Assembly (NCBI GenBank): GCA_029961685.1
Contig: JARWKL010000015.1
Span: forward strand, 14,196,801 to 14,260,800
Source: Aristolochia californica
Taxonomy: Eukaryota; Streptophyta; Magnoliopsida; Piperales; Aristolochiaceae
Reading direction: 5' to 3'
Length of the DNA: 64,000 bases
Positions 1 to 13,694 of this stretch are shown here, one piece after another (positions within the stretch are counted from its first letter, which is position 1; each line of letters opens with the position of its first letter). Both the position numbers and the translations under genes were made by a program. The notes below the pieces were generated by a model. It saw only the letters and a program-made list of their open reading frames with translations. It was not told where the DNA came from and searched no databases.

Positions 1-712
1 TTTTAGATATTAGGTTAGGCAATCATTGGAAGAGGGGGGGGCAAGGTATTTTTGGCTGAGTGTTGACTCCCAAACCTTTAGTCATTCCTAACAAAAATTC
101 TAGCCATTGCACATCATTAATCAATAAAAATATTTACGATGATCTATGACCGTTAGGTCCACTTTTTGTAAAATAGGAAAAAAGTGGGTTGTGTGGCTAT
201 GGTAAATACCCCACCGCATGTTAACTTGAGAATTTAATTTTTCTTCTCCTTGAAATTTTTGGATCATTAGGTCATTTGCATCTTTAACATGTTTCAGGCA
301 TGCATATCCACATTTAAAACATGATAGGATCAATTTGAATTCACTTTCTTATAAAATTCCACCAAGCTATTAGGGGTTGTACTAGTGGAATTTCCCAAAC
401 ATGGATAACAAAACTTTGGTGTTCATTTTCAGTGCATGAAATAATTTTCTTCACTTAGTTTTCAATTTTTTGCAGACATAAACTCTAAAATTTTCATTTT
501 GTGTGATCTATTTGCCTTATCTTTTTGTTTAAGAGAAAAATGGGAGAGTGAAAACTCAATTTTTGATTTGAAAAACAATGAACATCCAAAATAGAAATGG
601 ACAAATGCTGAGAGAGATAATTCCAAAAAGTATCTATGATTTTTAAGGATTGTAAACTCTTTTAGTTTTTTATATATTAGGTTTTGCAATCATAAGAAAA
701 GAGAGGGGGGCA

Positions 713-747
<35 letters not shown>
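713..747 (+). repeat. Expanded G tract (35 G)
   Basis: Uninterrupted Gs at the monomer position that normally holds about 5-7 Gs after GCAATCATCGGAAAAG. Confidence 0.9.
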
Positions 748-748
<1 letters not shown>

Positions 749-3700
749 GTTGCATTTTTAACTGAGTGTTGACTCCCAAACCATAAGTCATTTCTAACAA
801 AAATTATAGTCATTACACATCATTAATTGATCAAAAAAATTATGATGATCTATGATTGTTAGGTCCGCTTTTCATAATATAGGCAAAAAGTGGGATGTTT
901 CTTTCTGATAAATATTCCTCCACACTTTTACTTGAGAATTTAATTTTTTCTACAGTTTTAAATTTTTGGATCTTTAGGTCATTTGCATCTTCAACATGTT
1001 TAAGGCATGCATATCATCATTTAAAACATGTTAGGATCAATTAGAAATCACTTTCTTATAAAATTCCACCAAGCTATTAGGGGTTGTACTATTGAAATTT
1101 CGCAAACATGGATAACAAAACTTTGGTGTTATTTTTTAGTGCATGAAATAATTTTCTTCACTTACATTTCATATAATTTTCAATTTTTTACATCCAAAAA
1201 CTCTAAAATTTTCATTTTGTTGTGATCTATTTGCCTTGTCTTTTTGTTTACGAGAAAAATGGGAGAGTGAAAACTCAAGTTTGAATTTGAAAAAAATTAA
1301 CATCCAAAATGGAATTGTACAAATACCGAGAAAGATAATCCCAAAAAGTATATGTCCTTTTTAAGGATTGTAAACAGTTTTAGTTTTTTATATATTAGGT
1401 TTTGCAAACAACGGAAAAGGCGGGGCGAGAAATTTTTAACTGAGTGTTGACATTCAAACCATAAGTCATTTCTAACAAAAATTATGGCCATTACACATCA
1501 TTAATAGATCAAAACATTTATGATCATCTATGATTATTAGGTCTACATTTTCTAAAATAGATAAAACATGGGTTGCTTGGCTCAGCTAAATATCACCCAG
1601 CACGATAACTTGAGAATTTAATTTTTTCTACTCCTTCAAAATTTTTGGATCATTAGGTCATTTGCATCTGCAACATGTTCCAGGCATGCATATCTACATT
1701 TTAAACATGTTAGGATCAATTAGAAATCTCTTTCTTATAAAATTCCACCAAGCTATTAGAGGTTGTTCTCGTGGAATTTCCCAAACACGGATAAAAAAAC
1801 TTTGGTGTTAATTTTTAGTGCGTGAAATAATTTTTTCACTTAGTTCTCAATTTTTTACTAACATAAACTCTAAAATTTTCTTTTTGTTGTGATCAGTTTG
1901 CCTTATCTTTTTGTTTACAAGAAAAATGGGAGAGTGAAAAGTCAAGTTTGGATATGAAAAAAAATTGAACATCCAAAATGGAAAAGCTCAAATGCTGAGT
2001 GAGATAATTCCAAAAAGTATCTATGATTTTTAAGGATTGTAAACTTTTTTAGTTACTTATATATTAGGTTTTTCAATCATCAAAAAAGGGGGGGCGAGAC
2101 ATTTTTAAGTGAGTGTTCACTCCCAAACCATAGGTCATTTCTAACAAAAATTATAGCCGTTACACATCATTAATCAATCAAAATATTTATGATGATCTAT
2201 GACTGTTTGGTCCTCTTTTTGTAAAATTGGCAAAAAGTGGGTTATTTGGCTGTGGTAAATATTGCACCGCACGTTAACTTGAGAATTTAATTTTTTCTAC
2301 TCTTTAAAATTTTTGGATCATTAGGTCATTTGAATCTTCAACATGTTTTAGGCATGCATATCCACATTTAAAACATGTTAGGATCAATTAGAAATCTCTT
2401 TCTTATAAAATTCCACCAAGCTATTAGGGGTTGTACTAGTGGAATTTCCTAAACATGGATAACAAAACTTTGGTGTTCATTTGTAGTGTGAGAAATACTT
2501 TTGTTTACTTACATTTATTATATTTTTCAATTTTTAGTATACATAAACTCTAAAATTTTAATTTTGTTGTGATCTATTTGCCTTACCTTTTTGTTTACGA
2601 GAAAAATGGAAGAGTGCAAACTCAAGTTAGGATTTAAAAAAAGATTGAACATCAAAAATGAAAATGCACAAATGCTAAGAGAGATAATTCCAAAAAGTAT
2701 CTGTGATTTTTAAGGGTTGTAAACTCTTTTAGTTTTTTATATATTAGGTTTTGCAATCATCAGAAAAGGGGGGACGAGGCTATTTTAACTTAGTGTTGAC
2801 TTCAAAACCATAAGTCATTTCTAACAAAAATTATAGTAATTACACATCATTAATCGATCAAAACATTTACGATGATCAATGTTTATTTGGTCCGCTTTTT
2901 ATTAAATAGGCAAAAAGTGGGTTGTTTGGCTCTTGTAAATATCCCACCACACGTTTACTTGATAATTTAAAATTTTCTTCTTGTTGAAATTTTTGTATCA
3001 TTAGGTCTTTTTGATCTTCAACATGTTTCAGCCAAGCATATCCAAATTTAAAACATCTTAGGATCAATTAGAAATCTCTTTCTTATAAAATTCCACAGAG
3101 CTATTAGGGGTTGTACTAGTGTAATTTCCCAAATCATGGATAACAAAACTTTTGTGCTCATTTTTAGTGCGTGAAATAATTTTCTTCACATAAACTTTTT
3201 GTAGTTTTCAATTTTTTGCATACATAAACTCTAAAATTTTCAATTTGTTGCGATCTTTTTGCCTTTTTTTTTGTTGACAAAAAAAAAAGGGAGAGTGAAA
3301 ACACAAGTTCGGATTTGAAAAAAAGTTGAACATCCAAAATGCAAAATGCACAAATGCAAAGAGAGATAATTCCAAAAAGCTTCTGTGATTTTTAAGGATT
3401 TTAAACTCTTTTAGTTTTTTATATTTTAGGGTTTGCAATCGTCGAAAAAGGGGGGACAAGGCATTTATACCTTAGTGTTAACTCCCAAACCATACGTCAT
3501 TTCCAAAAAAATTATAGTCGTTACATATCATTAATCGATCAAAACATTTACGATGATCTATGACTGTTAGGTCCGCTTTTTTGAAAATAGGCAAAAAGTG
3601 GGTTGTTTGGCTCTGGTAAATATCCCACCGCACATTAACTTGAGAATTTAATTTTTTCTACTCTTTGAAATTTTAGGATCATAATGTCATTTGCATCTTC

Positions 3701-4204
3701 AACATGTTTCTGCCATTCATATCCACATTTAAAACATGTTAGGATAAATTATAAATCTCTTTCTTATAAAATTCCACCAAGCTATTAGGGGTTGTTCTAG
3801 TGGAATTTCCCCAAACATGAATAACAAAACTTTGGTGTTCATTTTTAGTGCATGAAATAATTCTCTTCACTTAGCTTTTTTATATTTTTCAATTTTTTTC
3901 ATACATAAACTCTAAAATTTTCATTTTTTTGTGCTCTATTTGCTTTATCTTTTTGTTTACGAGAAAAATGGGAGAGTGAAAACTCAAGTTTTGATTTGAA
4001 AAAAAAAAGTACATCCAAAATGGAAATGCACTAATGCTGAGAGAGATAATTCCAAAAAGTATCTGTGATGTTTAAGGATTGTAAAATCTTTTAATTTTTT
4101 ATATATTAGGTTTTGCAATCATCGAAAAACGGGGGACGAGGCAGTTTTAACTGAGTGTTGACTCGCAAACCATAAGTCATTTCTAACAAAAATTATAGCC
4201 GTTA

Positions 4205-4276
4205 CACATCATTAATCGATCAAAAAATTTATGATGATCACACATCATTAATCGATCAAAACATTTATGATGATCA
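4205..4276. repeat. 36-bp tandem duplication inside a monomer
   Basis: The stretch starting CACATCATTAATCGATCAAA occurs at 4205 and again at 4241, a perfect period of 36 bp apart from an A/C difference. Confidence 0.9.
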
Positions 4277-7200
4277 ATGTTTATTAGCTCCGCTTTTTTA
4301 AAAATAGGCAAAAAGTGGGTTGTTTGGCTTTGGTAAATATCCCACCACACGTTAACTTGAGAATTTAATTTTTTCTTCTTGTTGAAATTTTTATATCATT
4401 AGGTCTTTTTGATCTTCAACATGTTTCAGCCATGCATATCCAAATTTAAAACATCTTAGGATCAATTAGAAATCTCTTTCTTATAAAATTCCACACAGAT
4501 ATTAGGTGTTGTACTAGTGTAATTTCCCCAATCATGGATAACAAAACTTTAGTGTTCATTTTTAGTGCGTGGAATAATTTTCTTCACATAAACTTTTTGT
4601 AGTTTTCAATTTTTTGCATACATAAACTTTAAAATTTTCAATTTGTTGTGATCTTTTTGCCTTTTTGTTTTTATGACAAGAAAAATGGGTGAGTGAAAAC
4701 ACAAGTTTGGATTTGAAAAAAAGTTGAACATCCAAAATGCAAAATGCACAAATGCAGAGAGAGATAATTCCAAAAAGTTTCTGTGATTTTTAAGGATTGT
4801 AGACTCTTTAATTTTTTTATATATTAGGGTTTGCAATTGTCGGAAAAGGGGGGACCAGGCATTTATACCTTAGTGCTGACTCCCAAACCATACATCATTT
4901 CCAAAAAAAATTATAGCCGTTACACATCATTAATTGATCAAAATATTTACGATGATCTATGATTGTTAGGTCCGCTTTTTGTAAAATAGGCAAAAAGTGG
5001 GTTGTTTGGCTCTGGTAAATATCCCACCGCACATTAACTTGAGAATTTAATTTTTTCTACTCCTTGAAATTTTAGGATCATAATGTCATTTGCATCTTCA
5101 ACTTGTTTCAGCCATGCATATCCAAATTTAAAACATGTTAGGATAAATTATAAATCTCTTTCTTATAAAATTCCACCAAGCTATTAGGGGTTATTCTAGT
5201 GGAATTTCCCCAAACATGGATAAAAACACTTTGGTGTTCATTTTTAGTGCATGAAATAATTCTCTTCACTTAGATTTTTTATAGTTTTCAATTTTTTGCA
5301 TACATAAACTCTAAAATTTTCATTTTTTTGTGCTCTATTTGCTTTATCTTTTTGTTTACGAGAAAAATAGGAGAGTGAAAATTCAAGTTTTGATTCGAAA
5401 AAAAAAATTACATCCAAAATGGAAATGCACTAATGCTGAGAGAGATAATTCCAAAAAGTATCTGTGCTGTTTAAGGATTGTAAAATCTTTTAGTTTCTTA
5501 TATATTAGGTTTTGCAATCATCGAAAAAGGGGGGACGAGGTAGTTTTAACAGAGTGTTGACTGCCAAACCATATGTCATTTCTAACAAAAATTATAGCCG
5601 TTACACATCATTAATTGATCAAAAAATTTACGATGATCTATGATTGTTAGGTCCATTTTTTGTAAAATAGGCAAAAAGTGCGTTGTTTGGCTCTGGTAAA
5701 TATCCCACTGCATGTTAACTTGAGAATTTAATTTTTTCTTCTCGTTGAAATTTTTGGATCATAATTATTCATTTGAATCTTCAACATGTATCAGGCATGC
5801 ATATCCACATTCAAAACATGTTAGGATGAATTAGAAATCTCTTTCTGATAAAATTCCACCAAGATATTAGGGGTTGTTCTAGTGGAATTTCCCAAACATG
5901 GATAACAAAATCTGGTGTTCATTTGTAGTGCGTGAAATAATTTTCTTCACTTACATTTACTATAGTCTTAAATTTTTAGTTTACATAAACTCTAAAATTT
6001 TAATTTTGTTGTGATCTATTTGACTTACCTTTTTGTTTACGAGAAAAATGGAAGAGTGAAAACTCAAGTTTGGATTTAAAAAAAAATTGAACATCCAAAA
6101 TGGAAATGCACAAATGCTGAAAGAGTTAATTCCAAAAAGTATCAGTGATTTTTAAGGATTTTAAAAATTTTTTAGTTTTTTATATATTAGGTTTTGCAAT
6201 CATTGGAAAAAGGGGGTCAGGCATTTTCAATTGTGTTGACTCCCAAACCATAAATCATTTCTAACAAAAAATATAGTTGTTACACATCATTAATAGATCA
6301 AAACATTTATGATGATCTATGATTGTTTGGTCCACTTTTTGTAAAATAGGCAAAAAGTGGGTTGTTTGGCTCTGGTAAATATCCCACCGCGCGTTAACTT
6401 GAAAATTTAATTTTTTCTACTCCTTGAAATTTTTGGATCATTAGGACATTTTCATCTTCAACATGTTTCAGGCTTGCATATATCCACATTTAAAACATGT
6501 TACGATCAATTAAGAATCTCTTTGTTATAAAATTCCCCCAAGTTATTAGGGGTTATACAAGTGGAATTTCCCAAACATGGATAATAAAACTTTGGTGTTC
6601 ATTTTAGTGCATGAAATAACTTTCTTCACTTACGTTTATTATAGTTTTCAATTTTTTGCGTACAAAAACTCCAAAATTTTCATTTTTTTGTGATCTATTT
6701 GCCATATCTTTTTTTTACGTGAAAAATGGGAGAGTGAAAACACAAGCTTGGATTTGAAAAAAAATTGAACATCCAAAATGGAAATGCACAAATGCTGAGA
6801 GAGATAATTCCAAAAAGTATCTATGATTTTTAAGGATGGTAAACTCTTTTATTTTTTTATATATTAGGTTTGGCAATCATTGGAACAGGGGTGCCAGGTA
6901 TTTTTAACTGAGTGTTGACTCCCAAACCATAAGTCATTTCTAAAAAAAATTCTAGCCATTACACTTCATTAACCAATAAAAACATTTACGATGATCAATG
7001 ATTTTTAGGTCCGCTTTTTGTAAAATTGGAAAAGAGTGAGTTGTTTGGCTCCGGTAAATATCCCACCGGAAGTTAACTTGTGAATTTAATTTTTTCTTCG
7101 CCTTGAAATTTGGATCATTAGGTCATTTGCATCTTTAACATGTTTCTCGCATCCATATCCACATTTAAAACATGATAGGATCAATTTGAAATCTCTTTTT

Positions 7201-7555
7201 TATAAAATTCAACCAAGCTATTAGGGGTTGACTAGTGGAATTTCCCAAACATGGATAACAAAACTTTGGTGTTCATTTTCAGTGCGTGAAATAATTTTCT
7301 TCACTTAGTTTTTAATTTTCTGCATACATAAACTCTAAAATTTTCATTTTGTTGTGATCTATTTGCCTTACCTTTTTGTTTAAGAGAAAAATGGGAGAGT
7401 GAAAACTCAATTTTTGATTTGAAAAAAAATTTAACATCCAAAATGGAAACGTACAAATTCTGAGAGAGATAATTCCAAAAAGTATCTATGATTTTTATGG
7501 ATAGTAAACTCTTTTAGTTTTTTATATATTAGGTTTTGCAATCATCACAAAAGGA

Positions 7556-7579
7556 GGGGGGGGGGGGGGGGGGGGGGGG
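7556..7579 (+). repeat. Expanded G tract (24 G)
   Basis: Same monomer position, followed by a further interrupted G-rich stretch to about 7610. This monomer is the long-range duplicate of the one at 677. Confidence 0.9.
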
Positions 7580-10500
7580 AGGGGTGGGGGGTGAAGGGTG
7601 GTGTGGCATTTTTAACTTAGTGTTGACTCCCAAACCATAAGTCATTTCTAACAAAAATTATAGTCATTTGACTTCATTAATTGATCAAAAAAATTACGAT
7701 GATCTATGATTGTTAGGTACGCTTTTCATAATATAGGCAGAAAGTGGGTTGTTTCGTTGTGATAAATATCCCTCCGCACGTTTACTTGAGAATTTAATTT
7801 TTTATACCCTTTGAAATTTTTGGATCTTTAGGTCATTTGCATCTTCAACATGTTTCAGGCATGCATCATCATTTAAAACATGTTAGGATCAACTAGAAAT
7901 CTCTTTCTTATAAAATTCCACCAAGTTATTAAGGGTTGTTGTATTGGAATTTCGCAAACATGGATAACAAAACTTTGGTGTTCATTTTTAGTGCATGAAA
8001 TAATTTTCTGCACTTACATTTCATTAAGTTTTCAATTTTTTGCATACATAAACTCTAAAATTTTTATTTTTTTTGTGATCTATTTGCCTTATCTTTTTGT
8101 TTACGAGAAAAATTGGAGAGTGAAAACTCAAGTTTGAATTTGAAAAAAATTGAACATCCAAAATGGAATTGTACAAATACTGAGAAAGATAATTCCAAAA
8201 AGTATATGTCATTTTTAAGGATTTAAAACTCTTTTAGTTTTTTATATATTAGGTTTTGCAAACAACGGAAAAGGCGGGGCGAGGCATTTTTAACTGAGTG
8301 TTTACACTCAAACCATAAGTCATTTCTCACAAAAATTATAGCCATTACACATCATTAATAGATCAAAACATTTACGATGATCTATGATTGTTAGGTCTAC
8401 TTTTTTGTAAAATAGATAAAACATGGGTTGCTTGGCTTTGGCAAATATCACCCAGCACGTTAAGTTGAGAATTTAATTTTTTCTACTCCTTCAAAATTTT
8501 TGGATCATTAAGTCATTTGCATCTTCAACATGTTCCAGGCATGCATATCCACATTTAAAACATGTTAGGATCAATTAGAAATCTCTTTCTAATAAAATTT
8601 CACTAAGCTATTAGTGGATGTTCTCGTGGAATTTCCCAAATATGGACAACAAAACTTTGGAGTTAATTTTTAGTGCATGAAATAATTTTCCTCACTTTGT
8701 TTTCAATTTTTTACTAACATAAACTCTAAAATTTTCATTTTGTTGTGATCAATTTGCCTTATCTTTTTGTTTACGAGAAAAATGGGAGAGTGAAAACTCA
8801 AATTTGGATATGAAAAAAATTTGAACATCAAAAATGGAAAAGCTCAAATGCTGAGTGAGATAATTCCAAAAAGTGTCTGTGGTTTTTAAGGATTGTAAAC
8901 TCTTTTAGTTATTTATATATTAGGTTTTGCAATCATCAGAAAAGGGGGGCCGAGGCATTTTTAACTGAGGGTTGATTCCCAAACCATAAGTTATTTCTAA
9001 CAAAAATTATAGCCTTTACAAATCATTAATCAATCAAAACATTTACAATGATCTATGACTGTTAGGTCCTCTTTTTGTAAAATTGGCAAAAAGTGGGTTA
9101 TTTGGCTCTGGTAAATATCGCACCGCACGTTAACTTAAGAATTTAAAACTCTCTACTCCTTGAAATTTTTGGATCATTAGGTCATTTGAATCTTCAACAT
9201 GTTTCAGGCATGCATATCCACATTTAAAACATGTTAAGATCAATTAGAAATCTCTTTCTGATAAAATTCCACCAAGCTATTAGGGGTTGTACTAGTGGAA
9301 TTTCCTAAACATGGATAACAAAACTTTGGTGTTCATTTGTAGTGTGAGAAATACTTTTCTTCACTTACATTTATTATAGTTTTCAATTTTTAGTATACAT
9401 AAACTCTAAAATTTTAATTTTGTTGTGATCTATTTGCCTTACCTTTTTGTTTACGAGAAAAATGGAAGAGTGCAAACTCAAGTTTGGATTTGAAAAAAAA
9501 TTGAACATCCAAAATGGAAATGAACAAATGCTGAGAGAGATAATTCCAAAAAGTATTTGTGATTTTTAAGGATTGTAAACTCTTTTAGTTTTTTATATAT
9601 TAGGTTTTGCAATCATCGGAAAAGGGGGGACGAGGCATTATTAACTTAGTGTTGACTTCAAAACCATAAGTCATTTCTAACAAAAATTATAACTATTACA
9701 CATCATTCATCGATCAAAAAATTTATGTTGATCTATGTTTGTTAGGTCCGCATTTTGTAAAATAGGCAAAAAGTGGTTTGTTTGACTCTGGTAAATATCC
9801 CACCACACGTTAACTTGAGAATTTAATTTTTTCTTCTTGTTGAAATTTTTGTATCATTAGGTCTTTTTGATCTTCAACATGTTTCAACCATGCATATCCA
9901 AATTTAAAACATGTTAGGATCAATTAGAAATCTCTTTCTAATAAAATTCCACAGAGCTATTAGGGGTTGTATTAGTGTAATGTCCCCAATCATGGATAAC
10001 AAAACTTTAGTGTTCATTTTTAGAGCGTGAAATAATTTTCTTCACATAAATTTTTTATAGTTTTCAATTTTTTGCATACATAAACTCTAAAATTTTCATT
10101 TTGTTGTGATCTTTTAGACTTTTTTTTTTGTTGACGAGAAAAATAGGAGAGTGAAAACACAAGTTTGGATTTGAAAAAGAGTTGAACATCCAAAATGCAA
10201 AATGCACAAATGTAGAAAGAGATAATTCCAAAAAGTATCCGTGATTTTTAAGGATTGCAAACTCTTTTAATTTTTTATATATTAGGTTTTGCAATCGTCG
10301 AAAAAGGGGGGACAAGGCATTTATACCTTAGTGTTGACTCCCAAACCATAAGTCATTTCTAAAAAAATTATAGCTGTTACACATCATTAATCGATGAAAA
10401 CATTTATGATGATCTATGATTGTTAGGTCCAATTTTTGTAAAATAGGCAAAAAGTGGGTTGTTTGGCACTGGTAAATATCCCACCGCATGTTAACTTGAG

Positions 10501-12313
10501 AATTTAATTTTTCTACACCTTGAAATTTTTGGATCATTAGGTCATTTGAATCTTCAGCATGTTTCAGGCATGCATATCCACATTTAAAACATGTTAGGAT
10601 CAATTAGAAATCTCTTTCAGATAAAATTCCACCAAGCTATTAGGGGTTGTTCTAGTGGAATTTCCCAAACATGGATAACAAAATCAGGTGTTCATTTGTA
10701 GTGCGTGAAATAATTTTCTTCACTTACATTTACTATAGTTTTCAATTTTTAGTATACATAAACTCTAAAATTTTAATTTTGTTGTGATCTATTTGCCTTA
10801 CCTTTTTGTTTACGAGAAAAATGGAAGAGTGAAAACTCAAGTTTGGTTTTGAAAAAAAATTGAACATCCAAAATGGAAATGCACAAATGCTGTGAGAGAT
10901 AATTCCAAAAGGTATCTGTCATTTTTTAGGATTGTAAACTCTTTTAGTTTTTTATATATTAGGTTTTGTAATCATCAGAAAAGGGGGGACGAGGCATTTT
11001 TAACTGAGTGGTTACTTCCAACCCAAAAGTTATTTCTAAGAAAAGATATCGCCGTTCCACATCATTAATCGATCAAAACATTTACGATGATCTATGTTCG
11101 TTAGGTCCGCTTTTTAAAATAGGCAAAAAGTGGGTTGTTTGACCCAGGTAAATATCCCACCGCACGTTGACTTAAGAATTTAATTTTTTCTACTCGTTGA
11201 AATTTTTGTATCATTAGAACTTTTGCATCTTCAACATGTTTCAGGCAAGCATATCCAAATTTAAAACATGTTAGTATCAATTAGAAATCTCTTTCTCATA
11301 AAATTCCACCAAGCTGTTAGGGGTTGTACTAGTGAAATTTCCCCAATCATGGATAAAAAAACTTTGGTGTTCATTTTTAGTGCTCGAAATAATTTTCTTC
11401 ACATAAATTTATTAAAGTTTTCAATTTTTTGCATACATAAAATGAAAAATATCATTTTGTTGTGATCTTTTTACCTTTTCTTTTTGTTGTCGAGAAAAAT
11501 GGGAGAGTGAAAACTCAAGTTTGGATTTGAAAAAAAATTGAACATCCAAAATGGAAATGCACAAAAGCTGAGAGATAATTCCAAAAAGTTTTTGTGATTT
11601 TTAAGGATTTTAAACTCTTTTATTTTTTAATATATAAGGGTTTGCAATCGTCGAAAAAGGGGGGATGAGGCCTTTTTACCTTAGTGTTGACACCCAAACC
11701 ATAAGTCATTTCCAATAAAAATTATAGCCGTCACACATCATTAATCAATCAAAACATTTAAAATTATCTATGATTGTTAGGTCCACTTTTTTTTTAAAAC
11801 ATAGGCAAAAAGTGGGTTGTTTGGGTCTGGTAAATATCCCACCGCACGTTAACTTGAGAATTTAATTTTTTCTACTCCTCAAAATTTTTGTATCATTAGG
11901 TCATTTGCATCTTCAACATGTTTTAGGAATTCATATCCACATTTAAAACATGTTAGGATCAATTAGAAATCTTTTTCTTAAAAAATTTCACCAAGCTATT
12001 AGGGGTTGTACTAGTGAAATTTCCCAAAGAAGGATAACAAAACTTTGGTGTTCATCTTTTTCTTCACATAGTTTTCAATTTTTTTCATTCATAAACTCTA
12101 AAACTTTCATTTTTTGTAATCAATTTACCTTATCTTTTGGTTTACGAGAAAAATGGGAGAGTGAAAACTGAAGTTTGGATTAGAAAAAAAATTGAACATC
12201 CAAAATAAAATGCACAAATACTGAGAGAGATAATTCCAAATAGTATATGTGATTTTTAAGGTTTTTAAACTCTTTTAGTTTTTTATATATTAGGTTTTGT
12301 AATCATTGGAAGA

Positions 12314-12316
<3 letters not shown>

Positions 12317-12353
<37 letters not shown>
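12317..12353 (+). repeat. Expanded G tract (37 G)
   Basis: Lies directly before the first copy of the higher-order repeat block. Confidence 0.9.
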
Positions 12354-12354
<1 letters not shown>

Positions 12355-13694
12355 GGGGGCGGGCATGCTTTTTTAACTAAGTATTGACTTGCAAACAATA
12401 AGTCATTTCTATAAAAAATTAGAGCCGTTACACATCATTAATTGATCAAAACATTACGATGATCTATGATTGTTAGGTCCGCTTTTTGTAAAATACGCAA
12501 AAAGTGGGTTGTTTGGCTTTGGTAAATATCCCTCCGCACGTTAACTTGGGAATTTAATTTTTTCTCCACCTTGAAATTTTGATATAATTAGGTCATTTGC
12601 ATCTTCAACATGTTTCAGGCTTGCATATCATCATTCGAAACATGTTAGGATCAATTAGAAATCTCTTTCTTATAAAATTCCACCAAGCTATTAGGGGTTG
12701 TACTGGTGGAATTTCCAGAACATGGATAACAAAACTTTGGTGTTCATTTTAAGTGCGTGAAATAATTTTCTTCACTTAGTTTTCAATTTTTAGCATACAC
12801 ACACTCTAAAATTTTATTTTTTTTGTGATCTATTTGCCTTCTCTTTTTGTTTACAATCAAAACGGAAGAGTGGAAACTCAAGTTTTGATTAAAAAAAAAA
12901 TTGAACATTCAAAATGGAAATGCACAAATGTTGATTGAGATATTTCCAAAAGGTATCTATGATTTTTAAGGATTGTAAACTCTTTTATTTTTTTATATAT
13001 TAGGTTTTGCAATCATCAAAAAAGGGGGGACGAGGCATTTTTAACTGAGTGTTGACTCCCAAACCATGTCATTTCTAACAAAAATAATACCCATTACACA
13101 TCATTAATCGTTCAAAACATTTACGATGGTCTATGATTGTTAGGTCTGTTGTTTGTAAACTAAGCAAAAAGTGGGTTGTTTGGCTTTGGTAAATATCCCA
13201 CCGCACGTTAACTTAAGAATTTAATTTTTTCTATTCCTTGAAAATTTTGGATCAGTAGGTCATCTGCATCTTCAACATGTTTCAGGCATACATATCCAAA
13301 TTTAAAACATGTTAGGATCAATTAGAAATTTCTTTCTAATAAAATTCCACCAAGCTATTAGGGGTTGTATTGCTGGAATTTCTCCAATCATGGATAACAA
13401 AACTTTGGTGTTCACTTTTAATGCATGAAATAATTTTCTTCACATAAATTTTTTGCATACATAAACTCTAAAATTTTCATTTTTTTTAATCTATTTGCCT
13501 TTTCTTTTTGTTTACGAGAGAAATGGGAGAGTGAAAACTCGAGTTTGGATTTGAAAAAAAATTGAACGTCCAAAATGGAAATGGACAATGCAAAGTGAGA
13601 TAATTCAAAAAATTATAAGTGATTTTTAAGGATTGTAAAGTCTTTTAGTTTTTTATATATTAGATTTTGAAATCATCGGAAAAGGAGGAGCGAG

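Larger units (their letters stand above)
1..12362. repeat. Satellite block I, diverged ~680-bp monomers
   Basis: About 18 head-to-tail monomers. A convenient phase marker is the motif TATATTAGGTTTTGCAATCA just before the G run, seen near 11, 677, 1391, 2051, 2736, 3420, 4100, 4818, 5500, 6182, 6860, 7523, 8243, 8915, 9595, 10277, 10957, 11629 and 12283 (mean spacing about 682 bp). Other landmarks inside each unit are GTTACACATCATTAATCGAT, GTGGGTTGTTTGGCTCTGG, CACCAAGCTATTAGGGGTTG and GAACATCCAAAATGGAAATG. Neighbouring copies differ by many substitutions and small indels. The six frames hold only short open stretches that recur with the monomer, so I call no gene here. Confidence 0.97.

Noticed and set aside
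1028..1225. Recurrent plus-strand small ORFs starting MLGSIRNLFLIKFHQAIRGC (also near 7880, 11268, 15263, 17864, 36164, 38190, 47432, 49918, 59955)
   Set aside because: They fall at one fixed phase of the satellite, are broken in most monomers, vary at random and have no promoter or family match. They are the reading frame of the repeat, not genes.
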